64,000 nucleotides of DNA from Chamaea fasciata (Eukaryota > Chordata > Aves > Passeriformes > Sylviidae): contig JARCOQ010000002.1 in NCBI GenBank assembly GCA_029207755.1, forward strand, positions 2,604,001 through 2,668,000, written 5' to 3'. Positions within the stretch are counted from its first letter, which is position 1; every line of letters starts with the position of its first letter. The notes beneath the pieces were generated by a model. That model made no database searches. It was given only the letters and a program-made list of their open reading frames with translations, and was not told where the DNA came from. This document shows, piece by piece, positions 52,723 to 63,685 of this stretch. The position numbers and the translations under genes were made by a program.

Positions 52723-52769
52723 CAAAAAAAAAAACAAACAAAAAAAAAAATTTTTTTTTTTTAAAAAAA
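52723..52769 (+). repeat. A-run, T12, A7 palindromic tract
   Basis: A runs broken by C are followed directly by T12 and then A7. The A and T runs are complementary, so the stretch can fold on itself. Confidence 0.9.
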
Positions 52770-55086
52770 GAAAGAGAGATAAATAGCTTGACTTAAAAAG
52801 AAGACATAAAAATGACTTAGGAGAGCATAAAAGCAGCAAGTATGGATATATGAGTTCCCATGGAGCTGCCTACAGCAGGGAAGTTCAGCCTGCTAAGCAC
52901 TTTGTGTTTTGGCTCTGGCACTGGTTTGTGGAATTCAAGTGGAATTGCTGAAGGTTGTTTGCTGCACACAAATCCTGTCTGCTTCTCCCAAACTCATTTT
53001 AGGAATTTAAATTCAGGATAAATTCCTCCAAAGAAAAAAAAAAATAAGTGCCACTTTTTAATCATTTGTGAACCATGTGAAATGTGAAAATGCTGTTCAG
53101 AGGATGTGTTCAGCCTGAAATGAACATGAAAAAGTGGATCCTCCACTCTGTTAAAGGAGGATTTCAATACTTAGACGATGACTCGGGACTAAAAAGTCTA
53201 TTTTGCTGGAAGTTTAGCAAAATCAAAAGCAGAATGAATTTTCAAAAATTTATTTTAATTAAAACATTTCTTTTTCTTTCATTTTCTTCTCTTTTTTTTC
53301 CATTTTTTTCCCCCTGACTATCGAAAGTTTTTTGCACAAATGAAATCCCAAACAGAAAGGGCATTGGCTGAAGCATGCAAATATGAAATGCCTGTAAAGT
53401 GCAGCTAGTTTTATATGAACAATAAAAGCTTCAGAGGATTCAACTGATACTAAATTGTTGAGATCAGCTCTACAGCCTTTTTATTAGGATAGCAAATGTT
53501 GAACTTATAAACAGATTTTTATTTACATGTTAAGATAAAAGGCTGTTTATTAGTAAAAGATTTTTTTTTGACATGACAGTTACAAGCCTCGGTGTGTGTG
53601 ATCTGTAAAACAGAATCTGATGAATTTTGGCCAAAGCCATGGAAGAGAAGCATTTGGAGTGGGAAGCCAACCCAAAAAAAACAAAACAAACCAAAATAAT
53701 TTTAAAAAATTGCACGGCTTTCAGTGAGTCCAGGAAACCCAGACCTGGTCTTGGAACAACTTATGGATCTGGGTGGTCTAAAACTGAACCAATGTTCAAG
53801 AATCTTAAGTAATTATGGTCTTTTTATGCGTGTGTTGAACACTGATGATATTTCCAAGTTGTGGGTGGTGGGTGAACCTGTGGTATGCAGTTGTCATGCC
53901 TAACCCTGATCGATGCACATTAAAAAATTACGTTATTTTTGCAGTTCAGATTTTTCCTTTTTTATTCACTTTCATTTTCAGAGAAATGTGGTGAGAGAGA
54001 AGTGTGTATGGGAGCAATTTTCATCTGGACAACTTACCAAATAATGATGCCAAAGAGGCTGAGTTGTGCTGATGGTTGTTCCCAGCCACGACTACCAGGA
54101 GCTCCTTGTACTTTACTCATTTTAGACTTTCCTATGAAAATGTTATCACAGTTCTGCAGAGTCTGGTAATGATAATACCTCAGCAATATAACAAATAGGT
54201 GGTGCTGCCATTTCGCTCTGTTATTTTCACGCACTGAATGTATTTCATTGCTTACACTGTAGTAGCAGATCAAAACCATCTGCTGCCTTGCCACCAGTCC
54301 TCCAGTGGAGGAGAAAAATCTCAGCTTGTTTTCCACGAGGCCAGGGTGCTCCAAGGCATGAGCAGCACGGCTGGGATCCAGCTGCTCGCTGTTGGTGTGG
54401 GGCCAGACCTTCGCTCGGGGGTCCATTAAATGGAATGTGGGGTTTTTTTATCTTCTTTTCTGTTGTTGGAGCCGGGATTAAATGCTCGAAAGATGCAGTT
54501 TTCATGTTCGGACTCAGATGGTTATTAATTCATATCTGGAGCACAGTTTCAAAAGCTGTGAGTTCTAGCTGGCAAAGTAGAAAATGGCTCTGTCTCTAAC
54601 TCTTTCCAAGGTCTTTTAAGTGCAAATTGTCCAATTATGAAATGACACCTGAATTATTTTTACTTTTAACCCAACCACCCATGGTCAGCAGTGTGGATTT
54701 CTCTCCCCAATTACAGCATATCACCCAAACCCATAAAGAAGAAGGTGAAAGAAGAACTTAACCGATGCCCCAAATCCTCCATCTTGCTTTTTATATATTG
54801 CTATATACTAACGCCTTAAACTCTAAGTTTTCCACCATGTGATATCACACACTTCTATTCAAACTCCACACCCACAATCCCAGTGCTGTCACTCAATTTT
54901 GGAAGCCTGTTCCACGGCCTCAGGTCAAATGCAGAGTTTGCTTGAGGGTCAGTGCCTGTCAGCACAGAAAACTTAAAATTCTCAGTGCCCAGGGCTCCAA
55001 CAAACCACGCTCTTTGCAGAAAACTGGAGCAGGAATAAACTCAGTTTGCTTCTCTCCCTCCCCTCCTTCCCCCACCCCCTCTGCAG

Positions 55087-55211
55087 CTCCATCCCCCATC
55101 ACGGTGATAAGGAAGGACAGGACGTCCAGGAACAGCGTGTCCCTCTCTTGGCAGGAGCCTGAGCATCCCAACGGGATCATCCTGGACTACGAGGTCAAAT
55201 ACTACGAAAAG
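55087..55211 (+). CDS. EPHA3: EPHA3 exon 6 (second fibronectin domain, first half)
   Basis: This 125-nt exon completes the split Ala codon (G|CT) and encodes APSPITVIRKDRTSRNSVSL, SWQEPEHPNGII and LDYEVKYYEK. The SWQEP-HPNG and YE-KYYEK motifs are the first strands of the membrane-proximal fibronectin type III domain of Eph receptors, and RKDRTSRNS points to EPHA3. The acceptor tract is excellent, while the donor GTGGGA is weaker than those of exons 4, 5 and 8. The exon ends on a complete Lys codon (phase 0). Reading through the donor would add about 35 codons before a stop at 55317. Confidence 0.96.
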
Positions 55212-56721
55212 GTGGGAAGATCAAAGGGGAGGGGGTTTTCCTCAGCAGTTGCGTCTTGCCTGTGTGAGGGGTTCAGAAACGCTCAGGTTCGTTCAGTCTG
55301 CCTCAATAATTGTTCCTAAGTGTTGGAACTGCTGGAATTTTGGTAATGAGAACATCAGGAAATACAAAGTGAAGCCGTTGTGTTGTCTACCGAGCTCATC
55401 CCCAAGCCCACCAGGACAAACACAAAGTAATGCGGTCAATGTGTAACCCCTTTCTTTTCTTGTTTTCTTGACTAAAACTGTTGGCGGTGCATTTCCACGC
55501 CCAAGCGAATGTTTCCAAATTTCAGTTACACGCCGGCCTTTTAAGGAAGAAGCACCGGAACTTTCTGTTCTTGGCTCAGTGCCGGCACAGAGGCACCTGT
55601 TGGCCTCTGTAGCTGTTCCTTAGAAATGCAGCTAGTTTCCATTGGGCAGCAAGCCAAAAGCCCTCCTAAAACTTTAAGAAGGAGCACAGAGGTGCTCAGG
55701 CCTTGTGGGCTGTCTTAGCTGGTTCTAGAGGTTTCTCTGCACCGTGCCCGGCTTTTGTTGTGTTTTTGTATCATTTGTTGTTTTCTCATTTATTGAAACC
55801 TTTTGATTTTCAAAGCAGAGCTGCTCAGCCGTCTGGCAAATATTATTCTCAGCCATTCTGAGAAGTGCTGGACACCCTCAGAACTCGATACACCTTGGTG
55901 AGGCTCATTGCAGGCTGGCCTCGTGTAAGATTGTATCATAAAACTCTCTTATTATGCTGTTCTATGGTGCTGTCAGTGTCCACACATTCACCCACCTCCT
56001 GGTGGCACGAGCATCTTATACATGAAAATTATTTGGAAAATGCTGGCTGGACTGTTGGGCATTGAAAGTTCTTTCTGTTGATAACTGAACTCTTCATAAA
56101 TTCTAAGCAAATGACTGCAAATGAAAGAAAATCTGCCCTCTGCTTTTTATTGACGTTTTCTTTTATTTACAACTGTTTATTTAGACATCCTATAAGGATC
56201 TATATTTAGAAGAAAAAAAAAAGTCTTTGTAATAGAATGTTTTTAGGAGATCTTACTGGTAGAATTGAAAAGACCATAAATTGCCATGGAGATTAAGAAG
56301 TGTGGCATTAGCCATTTTTTGATGGATCTATAGATAATTTCATTTGATGGAATTATCCCGGAATTAACAAACTTTGAAAAAAAGCCAGAATTCTGATTTA
56401 ATTGGGCATTTGCTAACAGTCTTCATATCTAATAATCAGGCTTATATTTCATGTATACCAGCGAAGATGTAGTGATAGTATCCTCTAAGAAATGCTGTTA
56501 AATATACTCCATGAGTATTCAGTTAATACTGAATTCAATTCAGTAATTTGGAAATTTTTTTCATGGAGCTTTAGAGTGGGGCAATGTGGTGTTGGTAGTT
56601 CATGCCTGCTCTTCAGATGAGGAAAAGAGGATCAGAAGGCTGGGTGCTGGAAAGATGTCTCCCAAATTTATGCAATCTGATTTTGGGAAGAGTTTTTTTT
56701 TTTTGGTGAGCCAAAAAAACT

Positions 56722-56915
56722 GTGTCACCTCCCAAATCCTTGTTCACCCCCAGCCTTGTCTTTGGAAAGGTGTAAGAGGCCTTGACACTGTAACCACTGC
56801 TCAGCAATAACAAAAATATCTCTCTGTTATCAAACCTGTCTGTTTCCAGTGCAATTCCCAAAGCCACAGCTAGGTACTGTGAAGAAAATTAATTCTACCC
56901 CAGCCAAAAACAGCA
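56722..56915 (+). repeat. Dispersed LTR-like repeat, copy 2
   Basis: This is the second copy of the repeat at 34041-34231, in the same orientation, about 22.7 kb downstream and in intron 6. It keeps GCTCAGCAATAAC and the ATCTCTCTGTTATCAA part, where copy 1 has TTAACAG and an A-rich run, so each copy has its own changes. Two diverged copies in one intronic region point to an old interspersed family. Confidence 0.65.
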
Positions 56916-57466
56916 CAGGTGGTCTCTTGGGTTTTACTTGCCCCAGAGGGAGAGATTTTTTTCCCCTGCTGAGGCCATTCAGTTAATTTTAATTAAATCA
57001 CCAATAAGTTTTATTTGTGTTTGGGATGTTTTGATCATCTTTCTACACCGAAATTGGGGTTTTCTGTTCGAGAAAATTGCCGTCCAGTGCTGTTTTATGC
57101 ACAGACGGAGCAGGCAGCTCCTATTCCCACCGGGTGTATCCACTCTCAGGGAGCAATTGGTTGTCAGAAGACAGCTTTATAAGACAGCCCACCAGTCTTA
57201 GGAGGCTGATCTTGCACATGTGTTTCTCCCCTTTGAAGTCTGTGATCAAGAGTTCACATGCACCAGACAGTTTTCTTAAACCAGGGAGCCAAGTGCTTGA
57301 CAATGGGAGCCAGGCCGTTTAGAGCAAAAGGCTTTTAAAAAGCCAACCTTCTGGCACCAGCCTTTTTAATGTGTGCTCTGCAGGCCCTTGGGGAGTCAGA
57401 AGCCTATTCCTCAGGGTTTATGAGGAGGAAAAAAAAATTTAAAAGGCAAATCTCTTGTCAGGAGAT

Positions 57467-57516
57467 TTGAATCTATGTGGTTTTGAATCTGTGTGTTTTT
57501 GAATCTATGCATTTTT
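57467..57516 (+). repeat. About 17-bp tandem repeat, 3 copies
   Basis: Three consecutive units built on TTGAATCTATGTGGTTT are present, with G/A and length differences among them. The array lies in intron 6 and has no coding potential. Confidence 0.85.
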
Positions 57517-58280
57517 AAGCTTTGCAAATGATGGTAGGTTCAAAACTAGCTCTCTGATAAACTTACCCGGGCCAGAGCAGCTCATGCGGAGTTGTTGCTT
57601 TTCATTCCTCCACCAAACACCTTTGGAAGATGCTGCTTTTCAGTCTGGGATCTCTAAGCATGCTTCCTTCCCTCCTCTTTTAAAAGGAGGGGTTTCTTTT
57701 CAAACTGGTCCAGTCCGTTTGATTTTCTGCTTCAGAAATCATCTTGGTTGTGCTCATCAGAAAATCCACGGCTGTTAAGTGGAAATAAACCCTTCAGAGT
57801 TAGCAAATCTGGGTATTTCTCCTGGCAAGTCATACCTGATTGCTGGTAGATGATTTATGCTGAGCCATCCTTTTTCATCCTGCTTGTTTTCAGTTGATAC
57901 GTCTTTTGTCATCTCTTAGAAATTAAAAAACAGAGCATTAATAGAGCAACGCAGGTCAGCCCAGTTCTGTCATACATCTTGTTCATGACATTATTTTGCT
58001 AAGCTGGTCTTAAGGTATTTAGGATATTGCAAGGGATTTGGAATAAAAAACACAATGCCATGTATCTAAATTATAATATCTTGTAGGTTTTTTTTGTCAT
58101 GGATTATTGTCATAAAATATTTGAAATATATTCGGTTTCTCCAGGGTACTTAATTAACCTTCTCATTTGTGTTTTTTTTCACCAGTTATTGCCTTTGTGT
58201 AGCCAAAAGAGCAGAGCTTTATATGTGTCTAAAGAAATTAGTAGCCGCAGCTTTAGGAAACTGTTTTAACTCTTCGGAGT

Positions 58281-58410
58281 TAATCAGAATGGCCTGGGTT
58301 GAAAGGGACTTTAAGTTCATCCAGTTAAAACCCCCTGCTATAGGCAGGGATAATTTCCTCTATGCCAGGTTGTCCAAAGTCCCACCCAGCCAGCCTTTGA
58401 GCACTTCATA
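58281..58410 (-). mobile_element. CR1 LINE fragment, antisense
   Basis: On the + strand the text AATGGCCTGGGTTGAAAGGG, then ACTTTAAGTTCATCCAG, ACCCCCTGCTATAGGCAGGG and CCAGGTTGTCCAAAG, ending TTTGAGCACTTC, is the reverse complement of the CR1 3' end. It is about 130 bp, diverged, and lies in intron 6 opposite to EPHA3. Confidence 0.85.
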
Positions 58411-60891
58411 GCATGATGAACTGAGTGGCAGTTTTTCAGGAGCAGTGTTTGGAATAGAACTGCATTTTTTGTAAAAAACCCTGAGAGTTATATTATGAAG
58501 CCCCAGGCAATATTTATTCAAAACATTTTAAAGAAACAAAATCTTCTTTCAGAGGGAGACCATATGGAATTTTTAAGCATTTATTTTATGGCAGGGCATA
58601 ACATTTTCTGTTCAGTTAATGGTACGAAATGACACCTCAGTTTAGTTCATCCATGTAGTGCTGTGCTGAATTTTAAGTGTCTCAGCCATCAAAGTGCATA
58701 AACAACAAAGCCATGTTTTTTACTTGCTCAAGCCCCATTCTTTGTTTCCTCCTTCTCCTTGTTCACATAATCATGTTCTCTTGAAGGAGTATCTTGTCTT
58801 GTGAAGGTACAGAAAAAAGCCGTCTCTTAAATACCACTCATAAACTATTAATTGCTCCAACTAAATATGTGGCTTACAATTAAATCACGTACACTATATT
58901 AACATGGATTCTTCTGCAAACAATGAATGAAATTCAGCTGCAGGCTCACGTTGCTAAAATAGATTAGCTTTTGCCATCGTAGGAGTTGTGTGATCAGTGG
59001 TTACAGCCAACACAGAACTCTGCACTTTGAGGCTGAAAAGGTGCATTATATTCAAATGCACTTTGTTGCTTTTAAACTCTTATTATTCTGGCTTTAAATG
59101 CAGGTAGGCCAGGAATACTCCACAGGACTTGTGGGAAATGTCATGTCCGTGAAGAGTTCACTTCTGGCAACAAGGGAAGCAGTATCAGGACTGTGGCCTC
59201 CTCCCAGAAGTGCGTAGTCAGGTTTTGGCCTCTCAAGTGCACGTGAAGCTGATGGGAAAAATATTTTTCCTTCTATAATATAAGCACTTTCTGTGCTTAT
59301 CTGGAAAAGGGCAAACCATTCACCCGTGCTGGTGCCGCCACTATCAATTTAAAATGTCTCCAAAATACGGTTTTTGCAAAACAAAGTATGAAATTATAAA
59401 ATGTCACTTGCAAATGAGACACTAACAGTAGTAGGATTTGCTTCCCAGCAAAGATTGTGTCTGGTAAAGTATGCAGAAATATTCAGGAAGAAATTGCTTT
59501 GTGCATCCAAGTTCAAATTTATCCTCAGAGTGTTTGGTTAGAGATCTGCTTGGCAAAGACTGACTCTCCTTTTTGTGTATTCCTTCTGCTTATGGCAGCT
59601 ATAGTGCTGTATCTCTGAAGTTTTGCTTTATCCCCAAGAAAGATAAACTTGGGCTTTTATGTGGTGTTGCACTGATTTGATTACCAGCAACATAAAAAAT
59701 GACTTACAAAATATGTGTGTAAAAAGCTTCCCATAAACTGAGATACCATGACATCCTCCGTGCCATTGTTTTAAAGGTTTATTTTCCAAGTTCCAGCGTG
59801 GATTGTTAACAGACAGGGCCATGACTGTATTTTCCCTTGCACGTATGTGTCTGCACCAGAAGGAAATGTTTGCATTTCATAAAAGCAGCCTGAAGCGAGA
59901 TCAAAATGAATGTCCAGTCACAGCATACACAAAAGATGTTGTGTTTTAAAGACAAGATTATTATGTCTTTGAAATTAAAATAGTTGCCTACGTCCAGCTG
60001 AATGACGAGATAAGGAAAGGCTGCAAATTATAATACTAGGCCTTTGTTAGTTCAAAAATAAATCATTTTACACAAGCCTGTTAGCTCTTTAGAGTGTCTT
60101 CCTGTAAATTTGCTCCCCTGAATTTAGAACAGAGAACGTTATAGAGAAGTATTGGAAAACTCTGAGGAGGTCCAGCGCTGATCTCCTTTTTATTTTTAAT
60201 GTGCAAAGAAAATGGGCCATGGGCAACATTTTTATATTCCTTCTTTGAAGACTGGGTCCAGCTCACCCTGTCTGAGGTTTGGATTCTGGATGGTAACTTC
60301 TAGGCACAGGCTCAGCTGCTTTTTCTGTTTTCTTTTTTTTCTCTTTCTTTCTTCCTTTTTTCCTTTCACTGTGATTTCTCATGGGCACACTGTTGAGTAT
60401 TACGTGGAGCTTCTGGCAGTTCCCCTAACTATGGTATAAATGTTTCTGTTTCTCTGTAGCAAAGACTGCCAAGAACACGGTACTTAGGCTTTCTTCAGCA
60501 CCAAAGTGAACAGTTTCTGATGTTCACCTCCTAACCTGGAATATCCTGACTCTGTTCCTGCAGACAGCACGGCAGAGCAAACACCCTAAAACAACTCCAG
60601 CCACTTGAACTTTACACGTGGAGGTGAAATGCCCTTGGCAATGAGCGTGCTGGGTATTTTCCAACCCCTGTGCTCGTGCACTGGCCCTCCAGTGTTGTCA
60701 GAGCTGCAATGTCAGCCCCTCACCAGCTAATGCAAGGCCATAAAACATGATGAGAATTAGGTGAGATTCTCTGAGTCCGACGTGCGCTCGCTGGGTTCTC
60801 GCTTTCAGCCCGGCAGGATTCAATGGCCGCAGTGTTCAGCACAGCGTTCAAAGCAAAAGGACATCACATGAAATCCCCACCACCTCCAGAA

Positions 60892-60910
60892 TAAAAAAAA
60901 AAAAAAAAAA
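60892..60910 (+). repeat. Poly(A) run
   Basis: A run of about 19 A follows AGAAT in intron 6. No processed pseudogene or retroelement body is recognisable upstream. Confidence 0.85.
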
Positions 60911-61880
60911 GTTCATGGTGGGGAACCTAAACAATTGAGATTCTCACAGTTTCCCACATGTGTGGCTGCTGGCCAAGAGGGTGGGTTTTTTTTTTTTATC
61001 CCCGAGACAGTTCCAGCTGCCATATTTTGGACGCCAAAAATGCTCTTTTGGTACAAGATGGCTTTAGTAAAATAAGCAGTACCTCAGGCTCCAAAATGCA
61101 TGCCTAAATGTTAAGATTATGTGCTTACAGTGGGACTGAGACATACTTTTATCAGGATTAGCTTTTTACACAGTGTGAAGTGTATCCAAACTTACCAAAT
61201 TACAAACCAGTCCTCCTCTCATTTTATATAAAAAACGTTATGTCAGACATAGGTGGCTGTTAAGCAGAGAGGGGTTATGAGCATAGTCCAGGACTGAGTT
61301 CAGTGGGGTTTTGTCCAAATGAGGATGGACACAACTATCTCATAGTTTTTATGGCATAATAGAAAACCAGCTAAATCTGCCTTTTTGCTGAGCTGAGGAA
61401 CCCAAGTGGGGTTTCCCTTCTGACTCTTATAAAGGTAACCACTGTCTTGTAAAATGTGAGGCAGTAAAAACTGCATCCTGCAACAGCTCTGCAGGGCCCT
61501 AAAATGTCTTAAAGTTGGCCTGTTACAACTTCCAGTTCAGTGCAGTAGGCAAATCTGATTTATGTTTTTTTAAATAATCTTTTAATAATTTTCTCGTTGT
61601 ATTACAGACCACGGGCAAAATGATGCGAAACAACGTAATAAAATGTCTTAAACTCAGCATGTCTAGTACTCGATTTACAGCTCAATACCATAGCAGATCT
61701 GATGATTTGGGATACCTTGTTAAAAGATGATTGAAAATTAATGCTTGTACAAGCATTTGTCGGGCTGTAAATACTCCAAAATATGCCAGTCCTCTCCAGG
61801 ACGTTTGTAGTAGTTTAGCGCCAACCCCCTCTTTTGTTTTTAGGGTGTGGTTTTAATCTGATAACGTCTATTTTCAAAAG

Positions 61881-62043
61881 CAGGAACAAGAGACAAGCTA
61901 TACTATCCTGAGAGCCAGAGGCACCAACGTGACCATCAGTGGCCTCAAGCCTGACACCACCTACGTCTTCCAAATCCGAGCCCGGACTGCAGCCGGATAC
62001 GGGACAAGCAGCCGCAAGTTTGAGTTTGAGACCAGCCCAGACT
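61881..62043 (+). CDS. EPHA3: EPHA3 exon 7 (second fibronectin domain, second half)
   Basis: This 163-nt exon encodes [20 protein letters not shown], then [20 protein letters not shown] and [14 protein letters not shown], the last strands of the second fibronectin domain. The [11 protein letters not shown] motif is highly conserved among Eph receptors. One N-glycosylation sequon (NVT) is present. I chose the start at CAG 61881, giving EKQEQETS, because I recall that junction from mammalian EPHA3. An acceptor three bases later (AAGCAG tandem) would drop the Gln. The donor is T|GTATGT, lacking the usual final G, and the acceptor is preceded by caaaag, so both splice sites are weaker than average. 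The frame exits after codon base 1. Confidence 0.96.
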
Positions 62044-62126
62044 GTATGTATTTGTTCAAAGGGTCTGTGCTGACACCCTGCCCAGTTCCTGACTCATCTC
62101 AATGGCTGCTTTCACTCCTTTTCTAG
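62044..62126 (+). CDS. EPHA3: Possible exon 7 read-through tail of a soluble EphA3
   Basis: If the exon 7 donor is not used, the frame continues SPD then [16 protein letters not shown] and [11 protein letters not shown], 27 residues, before TAG at 62124-62126. The product would contain both fibronectin domains but no transmembrane helix or kinase, so it would be secreted. From memory, a described human EPHA3 isoform reads through the same donor and its tail also starts CMY. Part of that similarity is forced by the donor sequence TGTATGTA. This is an inference about an alternative transcript; the main product splices to exon 8. Confidence 0.4.
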
Positions 62127-62201
62127 CCGAGGAAATGTGTCTCATAACTATTTATGATGTGTCTTTCTTGGTAGCGTTGCTGTATAACTTTATGTTTTAT
62201 C

Positions 62202-62207
62202 ATTAAA
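62202..62207 (+). terminator. Candidate intronic poly(A) signal (ATTAAA)
   Basis: ATTAAA lies 76 bases after the read-through stop codon. It is followed 40 bases later by a GU-rich stretch (ggtggtgttttctt, 62247-62260). This spacing fits a working cleavage and polyadenylation site near 62220-62230. ATTAAA is the commonest variant signal, but it also occurs by chance in AT-rich DNA. Confidence 0.35.
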
Positions 62208-63582
62208 CTTGGAACAGGCTGTAAAGAGTATCCCAGAACTATCACAGGTGGTGTTTTCTTCCATTCCCCACCCCACTTCCACCTCAGGCCAGAACTGATG
62301 CCTTGCTAGGCCATGGCTCTTGCTGAGGGAGGAAGTGTGATAGAAAAACAAAGAGTAGTGTCTGGCCAAATCTTTCACCTTTATTCTGTGTGTATTTGAG
62401 ATACGTTATGTATTTCATCCCCGCTTCTTCCTTCTCCGCCCCGGCTGTTACTCTGAAAGGCAAACAAACTCCATGTTTAAAAAAGAGTTACAAATTGCTG
62501 TTATGGTGGCTTGCAGCTTTGGTGTTCCAGTTGAAACTAGAACTCAACTTAGGAGAATTACAGCAAGAAGGAAAAAAAATCAGTTGCAGAGAAAAAAAAA
62601 ATATTAACAGTTTGGAGGTTAAGGAGTTTTCTCTGCCAAGTAATGTTACCGAAAGAAGGGGAAATTGAAAAAGTAGAAGTGTGGCAGGAGGCAGTGGTGC
62701 CCATCTCAATAATAAGCGTACAAATTACACAGGTGACCGGGAAATGACGTAAGTTTGCTCCTGTGTTTCCAAGTTACCATAACTGGGTGCAGTTGAGGGT
62801 GTGTAACAGGCAGAGATGGGAGTGATGTGACCCTGGACGCAGGCTCTTTAACCCGTGGGGCCAGCAGTGGCAGCTCCCAGCTCAGTTTGGGCGGCTGACT
62901 TGAGGTGTTAAGCTGAGGAGTTTTAATTCTGCTGTGCTCAGGGAGGCTCAGGAAGTCTCTGCTGGAGACTGGTCCTCGCTCCAAAGGCCTAAAGTCACCC
63001 TGTCATCGTGTAACAGTCTGAAGTTCCATGCTTAGGGACCACAGGGAAACAGCCAGAATAAGGCAGAAAATAGCCCTTTTCCTGTAGACACCGGTGCCTG
63101 CGTGCCCCGGCTTTCCACAAGCTTCGTGTGGATATTGTCAGGCTTAGCTGGGAAACTGAGCTCCTAAAAGCACTTTCCATCATACAGAAGGGGAAGTGAT
63201 GGTGATGATTATGGGATTCCTTGCCAAGGAAACGTTCCTTACTGAGCATGACATAAAGTATGGATGGCACACGTGACATGTATGTTTGCATTTATGTGTG
63301 TGTTTATACATTAGCATCAGTTTGCCAGCAGTTGCCACAATTAGCAAGAGTAAAAATTGAGAGTAGCAGCAACTTTGGTGAATTGGCAAAGATGGCTGGA
63401 GTCTTGTGTTTTCTTCCCTTGTATTCATTCGTTTGATGAAAAATTATGTCCTGGATTAAATATCTGCCAGGAGACCAAAAGTTGTATCATGATGTCTGTC
63501 CCCTGTAAGCATGTAAATTCTGATGTGATCAATGAGATGTGCGTGTGAGGTTATTCATGTGATATTTTTGTTGACTCCGCAG

Positions 63583-63685
63583 CGTTCTCCATCTCCAGTG
63601 AGAACAGCCAGGTGGTGATGATTGCCATTTCAGCAGCAGTGGCCATCATCCTCCTCACAGTGGTGGTGTATGTCCTGATTGGGAG
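63583..63685 (+). CDS. EPHA3: EPHA3 exon 8 (transmembrane segment)
   Basis: This 103-nt exon completes the split Ser codon (T|CG) and encodes SFSISSENSQ followed by a hydrophobic helix of about 23 residues (VVMIAISAAVAIILL then TVVVYVLI), ending at Gly and a split Arg codon (AG|G). It anchors the receptor in the plasma membrane. Small residues in the AISAAVA part could support helix packing in dimers, as is known for Eph transmembrane segments. The acceptor is gactccgcag and the donor GTGAGC is strong. The VVMIAISAAVAIILLTVV string matches EPHA3. The juxtamembrane and kinase exons lie downstream of the window. Confidence 0.96.

Larger units (their letters stand above)
42586..55086 (+). other. 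EPHA3: EPHA3 intron 5
   Basis: This 12.5-kb intron runs from donor GTGAGT to a strong acceptor with an almost unbroken pyrimidine tract of about 40 bases before ctgcag. It contains a sense LTR near its 5' end, homopolymer runs near 43459, 52511 and 52723, and a GC-richer block at about 49361-49750. No further exon could be supported. The remaining sequence is ordinary AT-rich intron. Confidence 0.9.
55212..61880 (+). other. EPHA3: EPHA3 intron 6
   Basis: This is a 6.7-kb intron. It contains the second copy of the dispersed LTR-like repeat (56722-56915), a 17-bp tandem repeat (57467-57516), an antisense CR1 fragment (58281-58410) and A and T runs near 60892 and 60989. No other exon is supported. 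The 3' end has a relatively weak pyrimidine tract with purines next to the acceptor. Confidence 0.9.
62044..63582 (+). other. EPHA3: EPHA3 intron 7
   Basis: This is a 1.5-kb intron. Its first 83 bases keep the exon 7 frame open to a TAG, and an ATTAAA signal follows (see the separate entry). The rest is plain intron with short A runs near 62572 and a TG-rich patch near 63292-63304. No repeat family was recognised. Confidence 0.9.

Noticed and set aside
55212..55319. Read-through of exon 6 as another truncated isoform
   Set aside because: About 35 codons are open, but there is no poly(A) signal close behind the stop, unlike the intron 7 case.
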